Source: 62-47 sp044463945 (lineage in GTDB: Bacteria; Pseudomonadota; Alphaproteobacteria; Rhizobiales; Xanthobacteraceae). From it: DNA of 64,000 nt. The DNA lies in contig JBIQLW010000004.1 in assembly GCA_044463945.1 (NCBI GenBank), positions 1 through 64,000 on the forward strand, given 5' to 3'. The position numbers were made by a program, and so were the translations under genes. A model generated the notes under the pieces. The model was not told the DNA's origin. It searched no databases and saw nothing but the letters and a program-made list of their open reading frames with translations. Positions 1 through 8,979 of this stretch are shown in pieces (within the stretch, counting starts at the first letter, position 1; each line of letters begins with the position of its first letter).

Positions 1-35
1 TCGCCTGATCGCTATCCCCGGCTCAGAAGTTTCTG

Positions 36-60
36 CTAGGATATAAGAAAATAATCCTAG
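36..60. promoter_or_regulatory. Inverted repeat / putative operator upstream of the DnaA-C-like gene
   Basis: CTAGGAT at 36-42 is mirrored by ATCCTAG at 54-60 with an 11-base AT-rich spacer. It lies just upstream of the ATG at 73, and the right arm touches the AGGAAAAG ribosome binding site. A 7-bp perfect dyad in this place is a plausible repressor operator, possibly autoregulatory. The binding protein is unknown. Confidence 0.5.
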
Positions 61-72
61 GAAAAGTATCTT

Positions 73-507
73 ATGAACCGGCCTGTTTCCCGTGATCCCG
101 AAACCCCGCCGCGCCCCGCGCGGATCGTATCCGCCGAACGCATCCCTCAGCCCGAGAGTATCCTTGAGACGATCACGCGATGCGTGGCGCGCGATTTCGG
201 CATCGATCCACGCGCGTTGTTGGCGCCGACCCGCGGCGCGCCGCGTGTCGCCTTCGCCCGGCAGGTGGCGATGTATCTTGCCCACGTCGGTTTCGCCCAG
301 ACCTTCGCCGCGATCGGCCGCATGTTCCATCGCGATCGCACGACCGTCGCTCATGCCTGCCGCGTCGTCGAGGACGGCCGCGACGACGATCGGCTCGACA
401 GGCGGCTTGCGGCGCTGGAGCGCGCGTGCCGGGGGCTGCCGGGCGGCGCGGGCGAGGGCTATTCGCGACGGTCGCGCTGTTCGCGGTCGCCGGAGGGGCG
501 GCGATGA
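73..507 (+). CDS. DnaA C-terminal-domain-like DNA-binding protein
   Basis: 144 residues. The central part resembles domain IV of the replication initiator DnaA: a basic helix (FARQVAMYLA, about 61-70) followed by the signature-like DRTTVAHAC (88-96), which in DnaA contacts the DnaA box. The AAA+ ATPase and oligomerisation domains are absent, so this is not an initiator but a stand-alone DnaA-box-type DNA-binding protein, probably a regulator. The C-terminus is low-complexity and arginine-rich. AGGAAAAG precedes the ATG at a good distance. The stop overlaps the next gene's start (ATGA), suggesting translational coupling. Confidence 0.8.
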   Translation: MNRPVSRDPETPPRPARIVSAERIPQPESILETITRCVARDFGIDPRALLAPTRGAPRVAFARQVAMYLAHVGFAQTFAAIGRMFHRDRTTVAHACRVVEDGRDDDRLDRRLAALERACRGLPGGAGEGYSRRSRCSRSPEGRR

Positions 508-1130
508 GCGGGGCGGCGCGTCAGCGCCGGCGCAATCCGCGCCACCGAACCGGGCGGACACCGCAGCCGGAGATCGATGCGTTCCGGGCGCAGCACCTCG
601 ATCTTTCGACGCACGAAATCATGACTGAGACAGGCTTCGCGCGCGTCGTGGTCAACGACAGCGAAAGCCCGCTGGCGTGGCTGGCGCGACGCAAGGGCCG
701 CGACGGCCGCGCCATGATCGATCCCGTCCAGTTCGTCGCCGGCGAAAAATTGCGGGCGGACTTCACCCGCGCCCATCTCACACCGCGCGTGACATCGAGT
801 TGGGCCGCGCCGGTCGGGCGTGGCGGTTCCGGTGGCGGGGCGGGCGAGATGACGGACGTGATTATCGCCTCGCGGCAGCGGGTGCGGCTGGCGTTGGAAG
901 CGTGCGGGCCTGAATTTGCCGGCGTGCTGCTCGATGTCTGCTGCTTTCTGCGCGGCCTTGAGGATGTCGAGCACGAGCGCGGCTGGCCGACGCGCTCAGC
1001 CAAGGTGGTTCTGCAACTGGCGCTGAGCCGGCTGGCGCGGCACTACGGATTGGAACCGCGCGGGCAGGGTGGTCCCGGCGCGCGTCTGCGCACTTGGCTC
1101 GCGGACGGTGCGGCGTTCACCAGCGGTTAA
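504..1130 (+). CDS. DUF6456 domain-containing protein
   Basis: 208 residues from the ATG at 504, which overlaps the upstream stop in an ATGA junction. The C-terminal half (about 110-208, with LLDVCCFLRGLEDVE and SAKVVLQLALSRLARHYGL) matches the DUF6456 family that accompanies DnaA-C-like genes in Hyphomicrobiales. The N-terminus is basic and contains LAWLARRKGRDG. Function is unknown; coupling to the DNA-binding protein suggests a shared regulatory or replication-related role, which is inference. Confidence 0.75.
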   Translation: MSGAARQRRRNPRHRTGRTPQPEIDAFRAQHLDLSTHEIMTETGFARVVVNDSESPLAWLARRKGRDGRAMIDPVQFVAGEKLRADFTRAHLTPRVTSSWAAPVGRGGSGGGAGEMTDVIIASRQRVRLALEACGPEFAGVLLDVCCFLRGLEDVEHERGWPTRSAKVVLQLALSRLARHYGLEPRGQGGPGARLRTWLADGAAFTSG

Positions 1131-1136
1131 GTTCGT

Positions 1137-1571
1137 TCACGAGGCTGCCGCGAGGTTCTCGCGGGCGTCGTTGCGGATGCGTTCCACCATGGCGCGCAAT
1201 CCGTTCGACCGTTGCGGCGTAAGGTGCTCGCGGAACCCGAGTTCGTCGAACACCGCGAGGGCGTCGTTCGCGAGGATCTGCTGCGGGGTACGGTTGCCGT
1301 AGAGGCTGAGCAGGATCGCGATCAGGCCGCGGACGATATGGGCATCGCTGTCGCCGCGATAGCGCAGGATGATGTGACCGTCGTCGCCGCGCTCAATGCG
1401 GCGCGACAGCCAGACCTGGCTGGTGCAGCCGTTGACTTTGTTTTCTGCCGAGTGTTCCGCCTCCGGCATCGGCTCAAGCGTACGGCCGAGCTCGATGACG
1501 TACCGGTAACGGTCGTCCCACTCGTCCAACAGCGCGAAGTTGTCGCGAATCTCGTCGATATTGATCGTCAT
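1137..1571 (-). CDS. sufE: SufE family cysteine desulfuration protein
   Basis: 144 residues. SufE accepts persulfide sulfur from the cysteine desulfurase SufS and passes it to the SUF Fe-S scaffold in the cytosol. The acceptor cysteine lies in the diagnostic NGCTSQVW motif (C49); ADAHIVRGLIAILLSLY-like and FREHLTPQRSNGL motifs are also family features. Length is typical for SufE. It stands alone here, without other suf genes in view. Confidence 0.95.
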   Translation of the reverse strand: MTINIDEIRDNFALLDEWDDRYRYVIELGRTLEPMPEAEHSAENKVNGCTSQVWLSRRIERGDDGHIILRYRGDSDAHIVRGLIAILLSLYGNRTPQQILANDALAVFDELGFREHLTPQRSNGLRAMVERIRNDARENLAAAS

Positions 1572-1584
1572 GGCCGCTCACGTT

Positions 1585-1755
1585 AGAGCGTTTTCAAGCG
1601 AAGCATGTCCTCGGGCTTGACCCGAGGATGGATACCGGCCTTCGCCGGCCATAGCCGGCTTCGGCCCGGCGACGGCCGGTTCGCGTAAAGAAAACGCGTC
1701 AAAACAAGAATTTAGAGCCCCGTTCCGATTCTATCGGAACGGAAATGGCTCTAGT
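1585..1755. repeat. Composite intergenic palindromic repeat
   Basis: The outer element starts with AGAGCGTTTTCAAGCG and ends with a strong hairpin (CCGTTCCGAT / ATCGGAACGG) and GGCTCTAG. Embedded at about 1604-1680 is a second palindromic unit (TCCTCGGGCTTGACCCGAGGA and a GCCGG-rich inverted repeat) of the type seen elsewhere in the window. This looks like one repeat nested inside another. It fills the space between the sufE start and the DUF5330 stop. Confidence 0.7.
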
Positions 1756-1845
1756 CGCCTATGCTCTTACATAGTGACGCGGCGGGCCGAAAGCGATAAT
1801 TCACGCAAAAAACGCGATAAACCGCGAAGCTGAGTTGATCGCCGT

Positions 1846-2226
1846 TCAACTCGGCAGCCGCCAGTCGGCGCGAAGGTCCTCGGTGGTCAGCGTGTCGGCT
1901 GACAGACCGGCGGGGCCGTGGGCCCAAGGCTCGGTGCCGGTCGAGCCGGTCTGATCCGACGCGCGCTGGTCGGTGATGATGCGATAGAGCTTGCGCGCGC
2001 CGTCCTGGGCGCGGTGGCCGATGACGGCCGCGGCGTGGCCGCCGACCTCGCAGGCCGCCGGCTGGCGGGTGCAGAACTGGGTCATGTCGCTGACCGCGGC
2101 GGTCGCGGCCGAGATCGCCTCGCTCGCGCCGACCTGCGGCAGCTTGTTGGAATCGGGTGTGGCGTCCCTCGGCAGCAGCACGAGCACCAGCCCGAGCCAG
2201 AATGCCATGCGAAGCAGGAAAAACAT
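1846..2226 (-). CDS. DUF5330 domain-containing protein, probably secreted or membrane-anchored
   Basis: 126 residues from the ATG whose complement is at 2224-2226. Residues 1-20 (MFFLLRMAFWLGLVLVLLP) form a signal peptide or anchor. The body contains VSDMTQFCTRQPAACEVG with two cysteines, characteristic of the DUF5330 family common in Hyphomicrobiales. A longer in-frame extension upstream has no supporting similarity and is left out. Cell-envelope location is inferred from the hydrophobic N-terminus; function unknown. Confidence 0.75.
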   Translation of the reverse strand: MFFLLRMAFWLGLVLVLLPRDATPDSNKLPQVGASEAISAATAAVSDMTQFCTRQPAACEVGGHAAAVIGHRAQDGARKLYRIITDQRASDQTGSTGTEPWAHGPAGLSADTLTTEDLRADWRLPS

Positions 2227-2655
2227 CTCGCGTCCCCGTCTGTTTACGCGCCCCCGTTGCGATTGGATTTCGCAATCTGCGCATTCCATACCAGCCGCCG
2301 CTAAATCCGCGGTGTTTGCGGTTGGTGCAGTTGTCGGAAAATTTGCAGAAAATTTGAGCGATTCGATTTGCCGTAAATTTTCGATTGATGGCGCGGGCCA
2401 GGACATTCGCGGCGCGCACGTATTCGGCGGCATGACGTCTACACTTTCGAAACCATAGCGGGCGCGATTTGGAAACGGCTCGTTCACCATGCGCGCCGAA
2501 TGAGCGCCGCAAGCCTCGGTAAACGCGCCTCGCGGCGTCGCGTTTGGGCGCGCCGCGCGCGCCCTTAGCGTTCGCTTAAGCTCGCTCTGACACGGTGGCG
2601 CAACCAAAGAGGGGGCGTTCCGGCCCGTCAGCCGAGGCGGGCACAGCCGAAACGC
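2227..2655. other. Divergent intergenic region between the DUF5330 gene and the histidine kinase
   Basis: 429 bases with no convincing ORF. It holds an AT-richer block (about 2335-2395) that probably carries the DUF5330 promoter, and a CtrA-like half-palindrome at 2565-2579 in front of the kinase gene. Nothing else is recognised. Confidence 0.5.
2565..2579 (+). promoter_or_regulatory. CtrA-like box (one mismatch)
   Basis: TTAG-N7-TTAA, one base off the alphaproteobacterial CtrA consensus TTAA-N7-TTAA, 77 bases upstream of the kinase ATG at 2656. A chance match is possible in isolation; the downstream gene being a DivJ/PleC-type kinase makes it more plausible. Confidence 0.35.
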
Positions 2656-4483
<1,828 letters not shown>

Positions 4484-4491
<8 letters not shown>

Positions 4492-5140
4492 AGTGATTGC
4501 CGCCGGCGGCGGCCGCAGCCGCCGTCGTAACGCCGTTGCCGTTGATGCCAAACGTCCGTCGAAAGCGGAGCGGGGCATCGTGATGCGGGTGCTGCTGTAC
4601 AGCCCGAAGGACACGCTCGCGGCGGCGCTCGCGGTCGCGGCGGTGCTCGCCATCGTGGTCAACGCGCTGTTCCTGCAAGCGGGGCGTCATCCCTCGCCGA
4701 TGTTCGGCAAGACGGTGGCCGTTCCGCTGGCCGCGCCGGCCGAGACCGCGGCTCTGTTGTCTGTCAGCCCCTTGCCACGGCCGCGGCCGAGCGAAGCCGC
4801 GATCAGTCGCACGGAAGCGGCCGTCGCCGATCCCGGTCCGACCGAGACGAAAAGCATCGATGCGTCGCCTCGCCCGGCGAAGCCCGTCGCTGCCGCGCGA
4901 GCGGCTGCGCACCACGATCCGCTCGGCGACCTTATCACCTCGACGCAGCGGACCGCGAACGTCCAGCGCGCGCTGACCCGATACGGCTACGGCCAGTTGA
5001 AGCCGACCGGCACGCTGGGGCCGGACACCCAGGCGGCCATCCAGAAGTTCGAGCGCGAACGCAAGCTGCCGGTGACCGGGCAGATCTCGACGCGGCTGGT
5101 GCGCGAACTGAGCGCGGTGACCGGCCAGGGGATCGACTGA
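4484..5140 (+). CDS. Membrane-anchored peptidoglycan-binding (PG_binding_1) protein
   Basis: 218 residues, starting with GTG at 4484 inside the end of the upstream kinase gene, so probably translationally coupled. One membrane segment lies at about 44-66 (LAAALAVAAVLAIVVNALF), then a Pro/Ala-rich linker, then a C-terminal peptidoglycan-binding domain (about 150-214: VQRALTRYGYG, GTLGPDTQAAIQKFERER). The topology places the PG-binding domain in the periplasm. The pairing with a sensor kinase suggests an envelope or cell-cycle role, which is inference. Confidence 0.82.
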
Positions 5141-5177
5141 TCTGGCGTCCGCGCCGCCGCCGGCTTATCGTGACCGC

Positions 5178-5522
5178 ATGAGATTGAAATCAGCCATCTG
5201 GGTCGCCGCCTATCTGCGTCGCTGCCAGACCGAGGGAATCTTCGGCGCGGTGCGCCGGCGCGGCGCCGAAGAAGCGGGCGCGGTGTTCGTGAAGCTGGCG
5301 CTGCTCGACGGCCACGCCTGGCTGTTCACGCCGGCGCCGCAGACCGCCTATGACGACAGGCATCCGGTGGAGCGCATGTTCGTGCCCACCTCGCCCGCGC
5401 CGGTGGACGAGCGGGCGGTCGAGGACCGCATCGCCAAGGAAGTGCGGTTCGATCCCGATGTCTGGATCGTCGAGATCGAGGACAAGTCGGGCCGCCATTT
5501 CCTCGATCTGGCGAAAACCTGA
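5178..5522 (+). CDS. DUF1491 family protein
   Basis: 114 residues, length typical for DUF1491. Recognisable features are the N-terminal KSAIWVAAYLRRC, the central GAVFVKLALLDG strand pair and the C-terminal FDPDVWIVEIEDK motif. Small cytosolic alphaproteobacterial protein of unknown function. It follows the peptidoglycan-binding gene by 37 bases and may be co-transcribed. Confidence 0.85.
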   Translation: MRLKSAIWVAAYLRRCQTEGIFGAVRRRGAEEAGAVFVKLALLDGHAWLFTPAPQTAYDDRHPVERMFVPTSPAPVDERAVEDRIAKEVRFDPDVWIVEIEDKSGRHFLDLAKT

Positions 5523-5535
5523 CGCGAGCGGAGCC

Positions 5536-6522
5536 TCACTCGTCGATTGCACGGGAAGCGCCTGTCCGCCGGATCGTGTCGGGGGCCGCGTGCGACGCCT
5601 CTAGCCGCGCCACCGGCTGGCTCGCGCGCGCGCGATGGCGCTCGTCGTCATGCAGCATTGGCCGATACTTCGCGCGTGCCGTCGGCATCGCCGCCCCTTG
5701 CCATGCCGCGAGCAGAACCCGTGCCGTGTGCTCGCTCAGCCTGTCGTAGAGCCGCGACAGCCGATAGACCGTTGTGACCGATGCGCCGATCTCGGGGTCG
5801 AGAAACAGCAGCACGCGCTGGAACGCCTCGCTGCTCATGCCCAGCGCTTTGAGCGCGCAGGCGAGCGGCTCGCCGCCGCCGTCCTGCACCACGCGCGCCG
5901 CGATCCGCGACGGCAACAGCAGCGCCTCGCCCAGTTCGAGCGTGAAGTTTTCGGCATCGGCGACGAACGCCGCCATCTCCAGCGTTTCGATCGCCTGCCT
6001 TGCGCGCGCCGCCGCGATGCGCGGCGCGGCCCTGAGCGGCGAGTCCGCAAGATGAAACAGGATCGCCGTGCGCTTGCTTGAATCGGCTGCGAAGAACAAC
6101 TCGCTGATCTCGGCCGCATCGTCCGGCAGCATCATGAGCGCCGGCGTTGGCGATGTCTCGGTCGTGCGCTCGCCGGCGTCGCCCGCATCGCGCGGCGGCT
6201 CCGGTTCGATGGCGCGGGCGCGGGGCGGCGGTTGCTGCGCCGTCGCCGGATGAATCCCGAGCCTGTGGGCAATCGCGGCCGGCGTGTGCGGATAGATGGC
6301 GAGCCGGGCGCGAACCGCCGCGCGCGTCGCGTCGTCCACTTGATCGATCAGGCGCGTCGCCAGTTCGACGAACTGACGCTCCTCGTCATCGGTATGCGAT
6401 GTCGTCTGAACGTAAATATCGGTCAGCACCCGCAGCAGCGTCGGGCGGATATCGACACCCTCGCGCCGGGAGAGCGTCATCAGGCCGTCGAGGCCGGAGA
6501 GCAGAGGAGGTGTCGTCGTCAT
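5536..6522 (-). CDS. DUF2336 domain-containing protein
   Basis: 328 residues. Helical, HEAT-like alphaproteobacterial family (DUF2336) with the N-terminal LSRREGVDIRPTLLRVLTDIYVQ and repeated LIDQVDDATRAAVRARLA-type helices. The middle carries a Pro-rich linker, and FFAADSSKRTAILFHLAD begins a second helical block. Function is not established. A full-consensus CtrA box lies about 55 bases upstream, so cell-cycle control is likely. Confidence 0.85.
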   Translation of the reverse strand: MTTTPPLLSGLDGLMTLSRREGVDIRPTLLRVLTDIYVQTTSHTDDEERQFVELATRLIDQVDDATRAAVRARLAIYPHTPAAIAHRLGIHPATAQQPPPRARAIEPEPPRDAGDAGERTTETSPTPALMMLPDDAAEISELFFAADSSKRTAILFHLADSPLRAAPRIAAARARQAIETLEMAAFVADAENFTLELGEALLLPSRIAARVVQDGGGEPLACALKALGMSSEAFQRVLLFLDPEIGASVTTVYRLSRLYDRLSEHTARVLLAAWQGAAMPTARAKYRPMLHDDERHRARASQPVARLEASHAAPDTIRRTGASRAIDE

Positions 6523-6576
6523 ATCGCGTGAACGCTTTACCGGGGAACTCGATAGCGGGAGTCTAGCCCGGTGGTT

Positions 6577-6595
6577 TTAACGAGCGGTTAACCAT
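6577..6595 (+). promoter_or_regulatory. CtrA-binding box, full consensus
   Basis: TTAA (6577-6580), seven bases, then TTAACCAT (6588-6595), an exact match to the extended CtrA consensus known from Caulobacter and relatives. It lies between the divergent DUF2336 gene (start 6522) and the small ORF at 6655, so it could act on both. Confidence 0.75.
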
Positions 6596-6654
6596 GACGG
6601 ATATTAATGAGACGACGTGGCCAGCCTGTTCTGGTGGGGCGACAGGAGAGCGAA

Positions 6655-6858
6655 ATGGGCATTGTGATTCATTTTCCGGTCGAAGCGGCGTCGCGCCGGT
6701 GTGGTCCGGCGGCGGACATGGCCCGATCCGGAACCACGGGCGCCGTGCTGATCCTTCCGGTGGTGCGGATCGAGCGCGCGGCAGAGGAAACCAACGGAAA
6801 CAGCCCGGACGAGGGAACCGCGCCGGGGCGTCGTCGCCGTCGTCGCGCGCGCTCCTGA
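6655..6858 (+). CDS. Small hypothetical protein, Arg-rich C-terminus
   Basis: 67 residues from the ATG at 6655, preceded by GGAGAG at 6645-6650. The N-terminus MGIVIHFPVE and the central AVLILPVVRIER look like a short conserved core, followed by a GRRRRRRARS basic tail. No known domain. It lies 60 bases downstream of the CtrA box and 19 bases before the lipoprotein gene, possibly in one transcript. An upstream in-frame ATG at 6607 lacks a comparable ribosome site. Confidence 0.55.
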   Translation: MGIVIHFPVEAASRRCGPAADMARSGTTGAVLILPVVRIERAAEETNGNSPDEGTAPGRRRRRRARS

Positions 6859-6877
6859 ATCGCATCGGAGCGTTTCC

Positions 6878-7639
6878 ATGACCGGCATGGCGTGGCGGAA
6901 GCGGCCGGCGGGCGCGCCGTTGCTGTGCCTGATGCTTGCGGCGGCGCTCGGCGGCTGTAGCGGCGGCGACTTTGGCCGCGCGCGCTCCGACGTCCGCACC
7001 GACGACATGCACCGATGGATCGGCGTGGAGGCGACGGCGAGCGTCGGCCTGCCGGCCTCGCAATTCCAGCTCACCGATAACGAACGGCTGTTGCGCGATC
7101 TCGCCCATCCGTTGATCGAGCCGCCGCATTCGCGCCCGGCAAGGAAGACCGTCGTCGGCGACTATGAACCGATGCCGTCACCGTGGCGCGAGAAGGTCGC
7201 GTTCGACCGCACCGCTTACGGCAAGCTGCTGCTCGATGAGCCGCACCGCTCGCACGCCTCGCGTTACGCGCAGTTGATGGATGACGTGCGAAACGATCTG
7301 ACGCGGTTCGATTCGTTTTTCGCAACCGCCGATCGCGTGATCAGCCTCGATCGCAAACGCCACGCCAGCCTGAAATACGTGTCCGAACTGTCGCCGGCGG
7401 AGCGCGGCGACGCCATCGCCCGCATGGAAGAGAACGCGCTGATCGTGCAATGGGTGCGCCAGTGCCTGCAACGGCGGATCTCGTCCTATCGCTGGGCGCT
7501 GGAGCGGCTGGTGGTTCACGCGCCGGATGGCGCAGCCGCCGATGCCGACCGTCTCATCAGGCAGCTTGCCGCGCAGGCCGACGACATCGCGATCACCTCG
7601 CCGCCGGTGCCGGGCCGCGTGCTGACGACGCGAGGCTAG
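6878..7639 (+). CDS. Putative lipoprotein of unknown function
   Basis: 253 residues. The N-terminus has a signal peptide ending in LAAALGGC, a lipobox-like sequence with the cysteine at about residue 27, predicting a lipid-anchored periplasmic protein. The rest is soluble and helix-rich (SRYAQLMDDVRNDLTRFDSFF, IVQWVRQCLQRRISSYRWALERL). No known enzyme motif. Lies 19 bases after the small ORF downstream of the CtrA box. Confidence 0.7.
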   Translation: MTGMAWRKRPAGAPLLCLMLAAALGGCSGGDFGRARSDVRTDDMHRWIGVEATASVGLPASQFQLTDNERLLRDLAHPLIEPPHSRPARKTVVGDYEPMPSPWREKVAFDRTAYGKLLLDEPHRSHASRYAQLMDDVRNDLTRFDSFFATADRVISLDRKRHASLKYVSELSPAERGDAIARMEENALIVQWVRQCLQRRISSYRWALERLVVHAPDGAAADADRLIRQLAAQADDIAITSPPVPGRVLTTRG

Positions 7640-7670
7640 AGTCTTTCCGCTTTTGGCGGAATCGTCCGTC

Positions 7671-7762
7671 GTCATGCGCGGGCTTGATCCGCGCATCCAT
7701 CTTTCTGCAAAATGATGCTTGCTGAAAAATGATGGATTGCCGGGTCAAGCCCGGCAATGACG
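7671..7762. repeat. Intergenic palindromic repeat, family A, copy 1
   Basis: Two facing hairpins: GCGCGGGCTTGATCCGCGC on the left and TGCCGGGTCAAGCCCGGCA on the right, separated by an AT-richer spacer with TGATG repeats. Related units are found at 15.1, 15.5, 28.2 and 53.2 kb. Between two convergent genes, it could also end transcription. Confidence 0.75.
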
Positions 7763-7788
7763 CCTCATGCTCAAACAAAAACTGAACA

Positions 7789-8364
7789 TCAGCGGCCGCG
7801 CGCGGGTTTCTCCGGCGCGTCGGGCTGCACCTTGCAGGTGGCGGCGGCGAGCGAGGCTTGCGCCTGCGCCATCAGGCCGGGATCGGCCGCCAGCGCCTTG
7901 AGCACGATGAGGCCGGTTGCGGTCGGCGAATCCACGATCAGACGGTCGGCTGCGGTGATCTCCTCGTCCTCGGGAAGGGCGGCGTGCTGCGCCTCGGTCA
8001 TCAGATCGAGTTCGATCACCTTGCGGCCGGCGGAGCGGTCGTTGATCGCGTAGTAGACGATATCGCCGTCAGTGTAGAACGACACCGACGTATATGCCTG
8101 GCTCACCGGCACCGCGAGCTTGATCGGCCCACTGGCAAGATCGTAGCGGCAGATCGCGGTGGCGAAGGCCGGATCCATGAACGGAAGCGGCGTGCTGGTC
8201 GGATCGGCAAGCGGCAATGCTTTCACCGCATTGACCGGCGTCAATCGTTCGAGCCGCGAATAAGCGTCCTGCGAGGCGATGCGCGGCAGCGCCAGCACGC
8301 TGACCAGATGCACCAGGGCGCCGAGCAACAGCCCTGCGAAGATCGTCGCCAGCCACCGGATCAT
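7789..8364 (-). CDS. DUF1254 domain-containing membrane-anchored protein
   Basis: 191 residues from the ATG (complement 8362-8364), which overlaps the stop of the upstream DUF1214 gene. An N-terminal membrane segment (WLATIFAGLLLGALVHLVSVLALP) is followed by a periplasmic DUF1254-like domain (SVSFYTDGDIVYYAINDRSAG). DUF1254 and DUF1214 proteins commonly occur together; the molecular function is unknown. Confidence 0.8.
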   Translation of the reverse strand: MIRWLATIFAGLLLGALVHLVSVLALPRIASQDAYSRLERLTPVNAVKALPLADPTSTPLPFMDPAFATAICRYDLASGPIKLAVPVSQAYTSVSFYTDGDIVYYAINDRSAGRKVIELDLMTEAQHAALPEDEEITAADRLIVDSPTATGLIVLKALAADPGLMAQAQASLAAATCKVQPDAPEKPARGR

Positions 8365-8939
8365 GGGCACCCCGCCGTGGTGATCGTCGGCATCGGCGCG
8401 TCGCGTTGCGTCCGCGTGCCGATTCCGACCGGCGTATCGTAGAGTCGCAGCATCAACTGATAGCGCTCGATGCCGCCGGTCGGCAGCCAGTTGCCGGATC
8501 GCGCGCGCGCGGCGAGGCGGATCGCGAACGAGCCGTCGGCATTGCGGACGATTTCCTCGCTGGTGAAGCCGTAGCGTTGCAGCGCGTTGGCCACCAGACG
8601 CCCCTTGGTATCGTAGAGCGTCAGCGTCCAGAAACGCGCCGGCGGCGTCACGCCGCCGACGGTGACGTCGCAATGGCCGTCGAGCGGCCGCTTGTTGTCG
8701 TCCGCGGTGGCGATGAAGGCGATGCCGTCGCCGGTGCCGAGCGGCAGTTCGCCGCTGCGCACCACGCTGGCGCGCGTATACGGATTGATCTCGGTGGTGC
8801 CGACACGCGGCCGCGCGGTCCATGCGCCGATGGTCAGCGTGCCGAAGTCGGTGCCGCGAGTCACCGTCGTCCAGGTCGCACCGAGGCCGACCACGGTCGC
8901 GAGAACCAGCACCAGCAATGAGGACAGGATCAGCCGCAC
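8361..8939 (-). CDS. DUF1214 domain-containing protein
   Basis: 192 residues from a GTG start (complement 8937-8939), chosen because the hydrophobic anchor LILSSLLVLVLATVVGLG follows it directly; the longer in-frame version adds 32 residues without support. The periplasmic DUF1214 domain includes FWTLTLYDTKGRLV and GNWLPTGG, which are typical. It is coupled by ATGA overlap to the DUF1254 gene downstream and lies 41 bases after the penicillin-binding protein. Confidence 0.8.
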   Translation of the reverse strand: MRLILSSLLVLVLATVVGLGATWTTVTRGTDFGTLTIGAWTARPRVGTTEINPYTRASVVRSGELPLGTGDGIAFIATADDNKRPLDGHCDVTVGGVTPPARFWTLTLYDTKGRLVANALQRYGFTSEEIVRNADGSFAIRLAARARSGNWLPTGGIERYQLMLRLYDTPVGIGTRTQRDAPMPTITTAGCP

Positions 8940-8979
8940 GATGGGATCGCGATCGTTATTGTCATGCCGGACGACAGCA

